From an uncultured Intrasporangium sp. (GTDB lineage Bacteria > Actinomycetota > Actinomycetes > Actinomycetales > Dermatophilaceae): DNA of 5,637 bases. Position numbers and translations under genes: made by a program. Below, in pieces: positions 1 to 3,851 of this stretch. Position 1 is the stretch's first letter. Each line of letters begins with the position of its first letter. The stretch covers positions 1-5,637 of the forward strand of contig CALMNV010000176.1 of the NCBI GenBank assembly GCA_937873285.1, read 5' to 3'. The notes beneath the pieces were generated by a model. It was given only the letters and a program-made list of their open reading frames with translations. It was not told the DNA's origin and did no database searches.

Positions 1-376
1 CGTCGGGCGACCGTGTCCCCTCGGGGTAGATCCCGAGGAACTCCCCGCGCCGCAGCACGCGCAACCCCGACGACAGGGCCGGGCTGCTCGCCTTGCCCCC
101 GGCGCGGTCCACCGGGAGCTGGCCCACGGCCTTGAAGAAGGCGGCGGTCAGCCGCCCCTTGACTCCGCGGCCGGTGAAGTAGTCGGACTTGGCCAGGAAG
201 GTGACCCGGCGGGGCACGACGACGGGAAGGAAGACCGAGTCGGAGAAGGACAGGTGGTTGCTGGCGAAGATGGCGCCGCCCTCCGCCGGGATGTTCTCCT
301 CGCCCTCGACCCACGGGCGGAAGAGCAGTTTCACGAGCGGCCCGAGCACAACCTTCTTGAGCACCCAGTAGATCAC
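1..376 (-). CDS. plsC: 1-acyl-sn-glycerol-3-phosphate acyltransferase (PlsC/LPLAT family), partial, C-terminus off window
   Basis: This is the N-terminal 125 residues of a membrane-associated acyltransferase that would transfer an acyl chain to lysophosphatidic acid to make phosphatidic acid. Seen directly: the HX4D catalytic motif within NHLSFSD (His41, Asp46), a GRGVKGRL stretch (about 69-76), the PVDR segment (88-91) and the EGTRSPD motif (119-125). These are blocks I-III of the family in correct order and spacing. A hydrophobic, basic N-terminus (about 1-20) fits membrane association. Family members usually run about 220-260 residues, so roughly the second half is missing beyond position 1. 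I chose the GTG at 376-374 because AAGGG lies 9 bases upstream and a TAGAGT -10 box lies further up. The in-frame GTG at 409-407 overlaps that box. It diverges from the esterase gene. Exact acyl acceptor (lysophosphatidate or another lysolipid) is not determined. Confidence 0.9.
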   Translation of the reverse strand, partial: MIYWVLKKVVLGPLVKLLFRPWVEGEENIPAEGGAIFASNHLSFSDSVFLPVVVPRRVTFLAKSDYFTGRGVKGRLTAAFFKAVGQLPVDRAGGKASSPALSSGLRVLRRGEFLGIYPEGTRSPD

Positions 377-407
377 CAGCGTCCGCCCTTCAACGTTCGA
401 GGCGAGC

Positions 408-413
408 ACTCTA
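408..413 (-). promoter_or_regulatory. -10 box of a probable plsC promoter
   Basis: On the minus strand these bases read TAGAGT, matching the actinobacterial TANNNT -10 pattern. Transcription would start near 401, giving a leader of about 25 bases that contains AAGGG (390-386) before the GTG start at 376. No convincing -35 element is seen at the usual spacing, which is common in this phylum. Prediction only. Confidence 0.4.
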
Positions 414-517
414 CGGCACTCGCGTCCCCCCGACCCCGCGTGCGAGGATCAGCAGGGGCCCGCATGGTCGTGCGGCCTCGTAGCCGCGGTCGTCCGTGCC
501 GGCTCGACCGCCGTCGC

Positions 518-524
518 TGAGGAG
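518..524 (+). promoter_or_regulatory. Shine-Dalgarno sequence for the alpha/beta hydrolase
   Basis: TGAGGAG ends six bases before the GTG at 531. It is a strong match to the 16S 3' end and fixes the non-ATG start of the esterase. Confidence 0.75.
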
Positions 525-530
525 TCCATC

Positions 531-1286
531 GTGCCGGTCCTGCCCGGAGCGGAGCCGTTCCTCCACGAGGGTGGCACCACCGCCGTGCTGATCAGCCACG
601 GCTTCACGGGCTCGCCGGTGAGCATCCGGGCCTGGGCGGAGCACCTCGCGGCGCACGGGCACACCGTCTCGGTCCCGCTTCTTCCCGGCCACGGCACGAC
701 GTGGCAGGAGCTCAACCGCAGCACCTGGCAGCAGTGGTATGCCGCGCTCGACCGCGAGCTGCGCCGGCTCGCCGAGCAGGCCGACCACGTCTTCGTCGCC
801 GGCCTGTCGATGGGCGGTGCACTCGCGCTGCGCCTTGCCGAGGAGCACGGGCGCGAGCTGAAGGGCATCGTGCTCGTCAACCCCGCGGTCAAGCTCGAGG
901 ACGTCCGTCTCCGTGCGCTGCCGGTGCTCAAGCGGCTCGTGCCGGCGCTGCGCGGCGTCGGCAACGACATCCTGCTGGCCGGACAGGACGAGGGCGCCTA
1001 CGACCGGGTGCCGCTGCGAGCCCTGCACTCGCAGGTGCGCGGCTGGGCCGAGACGGTGGCCGAGCTGGGCCGCGTCGACCAGCCGCTGCTGCTGTTCCGC
1101 TCTCGGGTGGACCACGTGGTGCCGGCCAGCAGCTCGGCGCTCGTCCTCGCGCGGGTGAGCAGCGGCGACGTCACCGAGATCGTGCTGGAGAACAGCTACC
1201 ACGTGGCCACCATGGACAACGATGCCCCCTTGATCTTCGAGCGCACCGTCGCCTTCCTCGACCGGATCTCGGTGGCGGCGCCGTGA
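531..1286 (+). CDS. alpha/beta-fold serine hydrolase, carboxylesterase Est30 / monoacylglycerol-lipase-like
   Basis: This is a 251-residue probable cytoplasmic ester hydrolase; no signal peptide is seen. The motifs are complete: the oxyanion-hole HGFTG (23-27), LPGHG (51-55), the nucleophile elbow GLSMG with Ser93, the acid Asp194 in RVDHVVP, and the base His224 in NSYHVATMDND. Triad positions and length closely match my recollection of the Geobacillus Est30 carboxylesterase (about 248 residues, Ser94/Asp193/His223). The segment about 118-175 would form the small cap over the active site. The likely substrate is a short- to medium-chain ester or monoacylglycerol; this is family inference, not seen in sequence. 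The GTG start is supported by TGAGGAG six bases upstream. Its stop overlaps the next gene's start by four bases (GTGA), so the two are probably one transcription unit. It diverges from plsC, consistent with a lipid-related role. Confidence 0.88.
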   Translation: MPVLPGAEPFLHEGGTTAVLISHGFTGSPVSIRAWAEHLAAHGHTVSVPLLPGHGTTWQELNRSTWQQWYAALDRELRRLAEQADHVFVAGLSMGGALALRLAEEHGRELKGIVLVNPAVKLEDVRLRALPVLKRLVPALRGVGNDILLAGQDEGAYDRVPLRALHSQVRGWAETVAELGRVDQPLLLFRSRVDHVVPASSSALVLARVSSGDVTEIVLENSYHVATMDNDAPLIFERTVAFLDRISVAAP

Positions 1287-1936
1287 ACGACCCCGACCTC
1301 GACGCCGAGTTCGCCCGCATCGTCGCCGGCTGGGACAGCGAGGCGGACCCGCACCCGCTGCGCCGCGCGCCGGCGGGGGACGCTGCGACGTCCGGCCCGC
1401 CGGACGCGGGCGATCGCGAGGCGGTCGGGCCCGCCCCCGCCGCCGATCGAGGGCCGGCCAGTCCCCCTGCCTCCGACGCGGCCACTCCCCCGCAGACAGG
1501 CCTCTTCACCGACGCAGGCAGTCCCACCGGATCGGCCGCCTCCATCGGGGCGGCCAGACCCGCCGACCATGCGGGCCCGGTCGACCCTGACGTGCGTGCC
1601 GACCCGGAGCCGGCTCCCGAGCTCCCGACGGTGACGTCCGCCCCGGGCTGGCGGGCTCCCACCTCGTCCGAGTGGAGCCCCGAGTCAGACGACGAGCATT
1701 TCGAGCCGCCCACGGTGACCGACCTGCCGAGCGCGGAGGACGACCCCATGTTCTGGGCGATCGTCGGCGGCCTCGCGGGTGGGCCGCTGCTGCTGCTCTA
1801 CGTCCTGCTCTTCGACCGGGGCGGCAGCGGGTGGTGGGTGGTGGCCGGCCTCACGATGGCGGTGGTCGGCTTCGTGCTGCTGGTGCTGCGCGGCGGCACC
1901 CAGCGCGACCCCAACGACGACGGCATACGCCTCTGA
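1283..1936 (+). CDS. hypothetical two-helix membrane protein with Pro/Ala-rich linker
   Basis: This 217-residue protein is of unknown function. Three parts are visible. A short acidic N-terminal block (about 1-18, beginning MNDPDLDAEFARIVAGW) looks like a conserved interaction or folding motif. A low-complexity Pro/Ala/Asp-rich stretch (about 28-135) is very probably disordered. A C-terminal block starts with DDEHFEPP (136-143), followed by two hydrophobic helices (about 156-177 and 183-203) separated by a short turn with Asp178-Arg179 and Trp184-Trp185. The C-terminus is a short charged tail. This predicts a helical hairpin in the membrane with both ends on the same side, probably cytoplasmic. 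The GTG start lies inside the esterase's terminal GTGA, implying translational coupling, and no better internal start is supported. From memory, proteins with the DEHFxPP plus two-helix arrangement recur in actinobacteria without assigned function. Confidence 0.8.
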   Translation: MNDPDLDAEFARIVAGWDSEADPHPLRRAPAGDAATSGPPDAGDREAVGPAPAADRGPASPPASDAATPPQTGLFTDAGSPTGSAASIGAARPADHAGPVDPDVRADPEPAPELPTVTSAPGWRAPTSSEWSPESDDEHFEPPTVTDLPSAEDDPMFWAIVGGLAGGPLLLLYVLLFDRGGSGWWVVAGLTMAVVGFVLLVLRGGTQRDPNDDGIRL

Positions 1937-2015
1937 CGTCCCGCCCGCGTCCACGGTCCCGGGCCACCCGGGCCGCGCTGCGCGGGAGCTGCCCTCGCCC
2001 GCCCGGCCGAGCGCG
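1937..2015. terminator. possible bidirectional terminator between convergent genes
   Basis: Two adjacent small hairpins lie between the convergent stop codons. CCCGGG-cca-CCCGGG occupies 1958-1972 (6-bp stem, 3-base loop) and CCGCG-ctg-CGCGG occupies 1973-1985 (5-bp stem, 3-base loop). Neither has a T-tract on either side, so they are not canonical intrinsic terminators. High-GC actinobacteria often end transcripts at tailless hairpins, which makes the location suggestive. In DNA this GC-rich such stems can also arise by chance. Confidence 0.35.
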
Positions 2016-2987
2016 TCATCGTGTCGCCCGGGCCAGCTCGGCGGCGCCGATGAGGCCGGCGTCGCTTCCGAGCCGAGCCCGGACAATGCCCGCCTCCGGA
2101 CGGTATCCGCGACCGGTCAGGTGCCGCCGGAACGACTCCCGCGCCGGTCCCAGCAGCATCTCGTCCGCCCCACTCACTCCCCCGCCGACGACGAACAGGC
2201 CCGGGTCGAACGCCGCGGCGAGGTTGGCCATGCCCACCCCGAGCCAGTGCCCGATCTCGGCCAGCAGCTCGCGCGACGTCGCGTCACCGGCGTGCGCAGA
2301 CTCGGTGATGAACGGGCCGGTGAGTGCGCTCCGGTCACCCCCGAGCCGGGCGAGCAGGTCGGCCACGACGGGAGATCCGGCATCGATCATGGCCCGTGCC
2401 TCCCGGACCAGGGCGTTCCCGCTCGCGTACTGCTCCCAGCAGCCGCGGTTGCCACACTCACACCGGATGCCGTCGGGGACGACCTGCATGTGCCCGAACT
2501 CCCCGGCGATGCCGTGCCGCCCACGCTGGATGGCGGAGTCGAGGATGAGTGCGCCACCGATGCCCGTCCCCAAGGTGATGACGACGACGTGGGTCTCCCC
2601 TCTCGCCGCCCCGAAGCTGTGCTCGGCCCACGCGGCGGCGTTCGCGTCGTTGTCCACGGTGATCGGCAGCTCGATCCGTCGCTGCAGAGCGTCCCACAGC
2701 GGCTCGTTGCGCCACGACAGGTGGGGCGCGAAGACGACCGTCGCGCGGTCCGCCGCGACGAAGCCGGCGGCCCCGATGCCCACCGCCACGACCTCGGCCG
2801 GGTCGCCCATCGCGGTCAGCAGCTCCTCGACACAGTCGACGATGGTGTCCTCCACGACCAACGGGGAGGTCGAGCGGTGCGGGGTGTCACGCCGAGTGCG
2901 ACGCACGATCGCACCGGAGCGGTCGACGACCCCGGCAGCCACCTTGGTGCCGCCGATGTCGACGCCGATGGCCAGGCCCCCGCTCAT
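2016..2987 (-). CDS. glk: ROK-family glucokinase (ATP- or polyphosphate-dependent sugar kinase)
   Basis: This 323-residue cytoplasmic kinase should phosphorylate glucose at C6. The N-terminal phosphate-binding DIGGTK is at 10-15. The catalytic segment VDNDANAAAW places Asn113 and the general base Asp114 at the sugar. GTGIGG (140-145) is the second phosphate motif. GEFGH (162-166) supplies Glu163 and His166, and Glu185 follows. The ROK zinc site is intact: His166, Cys176, Cys178 and Cys183 in CECGNRGC. FVVGGGVSG (265-273) is the adenosine-binding region. There is no N-terminal helix-turn-helix, so this is the kinase class and not a ROK repressor. Length matches actinobacterial GlkA (about 317 residues). 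Its ATG overlaps the upstream gene's stop as ATGA, and only a weak purine stretch precedes it, so translation is probably coupled. Substrate assignment rests on family residues. A fructokinase or other hexokinase activity is less likely but not excluded. Confidence 0.9.
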   Translation of the reverse strand: MSGGLAIGVDIGGTKVAAGVVDRSGAIVRRTRRDTPHRSTSPLVVEDTIVDCVEELLTAMGDPAEVVAVGIGAAGFVAADRATVVFAPHLSWRNEPLWDALQRRIELPITVDNDANAAAWAEHSFGAARGETHVVVITLGTGIGGALILDSAIQRGRHGIAGEFGHMQVVPDGIRCECGNRGCWEQYASGNALVREARAMIDAGSPVVADLLARLGGDRSALTGPFITESAHAGDATSRELLAEIGHWLGVGMANLAAAFDPGLFVVGGGVSGADEMLLGPARESFRRHLTGRGYRPEAGIVRARLGSDAGLIGAAELARATR

Positions 2988-3322
2988 CGCGGCTCGCTCT
3001 CACCGGCAGCGGCGCGGCGCTCGCGCTGGACCGACGCGAGGTCCCGCAGAGCGGTTGCGGCCAGCCCGACGACGTCGGCGACCCGTTCGATCGTCTCGGG
3101 CCTGACCCGGCCCACGAAGCCGATGACCTGGCACACCGGGCACCGCTCGCACGGGTCGGGACGCCGGCGGCCGCATTCGCACCCGGCGGTCTCCTCGGCG
3201 CCGCCGCCGTCCTCCGCCCTCGCCGGTCCCGAGCTCAGCAGCTCCAGCAGTCGGGCCGCCTCCTGCGCCACCGACCCGACGCCATCGCGCTCCACCGGCT
3301 GCGCCGCCTCGCCGCCCGACAC
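2984..3322 (-). CDS. small Cys-cluster protein (probable zinc-binding), unknown function
   Basis: This 112-residue protein is not assigned to a characterised family. Its distinctive part is a five-cysteine cluster, C-x-C-x7-C-x2-C-x2-C at residues 48, 50, 58, 61 and 64, ending in ERCPVCQ, which looks like a metal-binding knuckle. Before it is a short amphipathic stretch (about 16-30) and a Gly/Ala/Glu linker. After it comes a predicted helix (about 74-103, starting RPETIERVADVV). The chosen GTG lies seven bases after the SRPBCC stop, with GAGG overlapping that stop five bases upstream. Its TGA overlaps the glucokinase ATG. From memory, actinobacteria carry small genes with CPxCQ followed by a helix in the same setting, and in Streptomyces coelicolor the gene directly upstream of glkA (SCO2127) was reported to stimulate glucose kinase activity. 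Homology to that gene is not established here. Confidence 0.78.
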   Translation of the reverse strand: MSGGEAAQPVERDGVGSVAQEAARLLELLSSGPARAEDGGGAEETAGCECGRRRPDPCERCPVCQVIGFVGRVRPETIERVADVVGLAATALRDLASVQRERRAAAGESEPR

Positions 3323-3329
3323 GCCGGCC

Positions 3330-3773
3330 TCAGGCCTCGACGCGCTTCTTGAGCTCCCGGAGCGCCGTGTCGACGATGACCTTCTCGGCCTTGCGCTTGA
3401 GCAGTCCGATCATCGGGATCTTCACGTCCACCGCGAGCCGGTAGGTCACGCGGGTGCGACTCTCCTCCGCCACGAGCGTGTAAGAGCCGGTCATCGCCTT
3501 GAGCACCGTGGCGGAGACGAGCGACCACGACACCACTCCCGTGCCGTCGGCGACGACGTCCCAGTCGTAGTCGAGCACGTACGTGTCCTTGATCGCACCG
3601 GCGTCGAGCGTGAAGCGGACCTGGTCGGCCCAGCCGTCTCCCTCCTCGGCCAGGACGGTCGCCGCCTTGACCTCTGCCGCCCACTCCGGATACGCCTCGA
3701 AGTCCGCGATGACGTCGAGGACCGCACCGGGACTCGCGTCGATGAGGATGGAGGACTCGGTGCGATCAGCCAT
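3330..3773 (-). CDS. SRPBCC / START-fold (polyketide cyclase-like) protein
   Basis: This 147-residue protein has the helix-grip fold pattern. A first beta strand (about 4-12, TESSILIDA) is followed by a helix containing the family signature DFEAYPEW (24-31). A series of strands alternating with turns spans about 49-116, and a long C-terminal helix runs about 122-146. Such proteins bind a hydrophobic ligand in a cavity between the sheet and the last helix. No catalytic residues can be assigned, so lipid or polyketide binding is family inference. Length and position near fadD resemble Mycobacterium Rv2185c (TB16.3), from memory. I chose the ATG at 3773-3771. The frame stays open to 3878, but that extension would run through the divergent fadD start region and lacks family character. 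There is no Shine-Dalgarno, and TACCCT lies seven bases upstream, so the mRNA is probably leaderless. It is the first gene of an operon with the Cys-cluster gene and glucokinase. Confidence 0.87.
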   Translation of the reverse strand: MADRTESSILIDASPGAVLDVIADFEAYPEWAAEVKAATVLAEEGDGWADQVRFTLDAGAIKDTYVLDYDWDVVADGTGVVSWSLVSATVLKAMTGSYTLVAEESRTRVTYRLAVDVKIPMIGLLKRKAEKVIVDTALRELKKRVEA

Positions 3774-3780
3774 GCGCGGA

Positions 3781-3786
3781 AGGGTA
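3781..3786 (-). promoter_or_regulatory. -10 box of a probable leaderless promoter for the SRPBCC-Cys-glucokinase operon
   Basis: The minus strand reads TACCCT, a TANNNT match, seven bases before the ATG at 3773. The transcription start would fall at or one base before the A of ATG. The absence of any Shine-Dalgarno in this space agrees with a leaderless message. No clear -35 element is seen. Confidence 0.5.
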
Positions 3787-3806
3787 GCGTCTCGGGCGCC
3801 GCTCGG

Positions 3807-3812
3807 TAGGGT
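3807..3812 (+). promoter_or_regulatory. -10 box of a probable fadD promoter
   Basis: TAGGGT matches the actinobacterial -10 pattern and ends six bases before an ATG at 3819, so +1 is predicted exactly at that A. The fadD start codon is 29 bases further on. The box overlaps a perfect 10-base palindrome, GGGTGCACCC (3809-3818), which could serve as an operator half-site or may be chance. No obvious -35 element is present. Confidence 0.5.
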
Positions 3813-3818
3813 GCACCC

Positions 3819-3851
3819 ATGACCGGCGCCGATCCAGGAGTGTGCTCGTGA
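3819..3851 (+). CDS. possible leaderless upstream ORF (10 codons) ahead of fadD
   Basis: The ATG at 3819, placed at the predicted transcription start, opens a frame of ten codons (MTGADPGVCS) closed by TGA at 3849-3851. That stop overlaps the fadD GTG as GTGA, the same overlap geometry used by two annotated gene pairs in this window. The fadD Shine-Dalgarno lies inside it. If translated, it could couple or gate fadD initiation. Its single Cys codon, second from last, is not a polycysteine tract of the kind described for mycobacterial Cys attenuators. With so short a frame, chance is a real alternative. Confidence 0.35.
   Translation: MTGADPGVCS
3836..3840 (+). promoter_or_regulatory. Shine-Dalgarno sequence for fadD
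   Basis: AGGAG ends seven bases before the GTG at 3848. It decides the GTG start of the acyl-CoA synthetase and lies within the short upstream ORF. Confidence 0.75.

Larger units (their letters stand above)
377..530. other. divergent intergenic region between plsC and the esterase gene
   Basis: This 154-base gap separates two divergent genes. On the minus strand it holds the TAGAGT box and leader of plsC. On the plus strand I see no clear TANNNT box for the esterase. An imperfect hairpin lies at 455-479 (CCGCA/TGCGG stem with a 6-base loop, extended past a single bulged C), of unknown significance. No small gene with a credible start and ribosome binding site is visible. Confidence 0.5.

Noticed and set aside
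374..409. Earlier in-frame GTG (409-407) as the plsC start
   Set aside because: It overlaps the predicted TAGAGT -10 box and has no Shine-Dalgarno. The start at 376 has AAGGG upstream and the usual family N-terminus.
411..1202. 263-codon open frame on the minus strand
   Set aside because: Antisense to the esterase, whose catalytic triad is intact. No recognisable domain is seen.
1370..1690. Pro/Ala-rich low-complexity stretch as a possible repeat or frameshifted region
   Set aside because: No tandem unit is visible and the frame is open throughout. It reads as a disordered linker within the membrane protein.
701..1936. ATG start at 701 for the membrane protein, giving 411 residues
   Set aside because: The extra part is an Arg/Ala-rich overlap with the esterase in another frame. 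The GTG at 1283 in the GTGA overlap gives a sensible conserved-looking N-terminus.
1779..3809. 676-codon open frame on the plus strand
   Set aside because: It crosses the end of the membrane-protein gene and runs antisense to glucokinase, the Cys-cluster gene and SRPBCC, all with clear family or operon support. Its composition is shadow-like.
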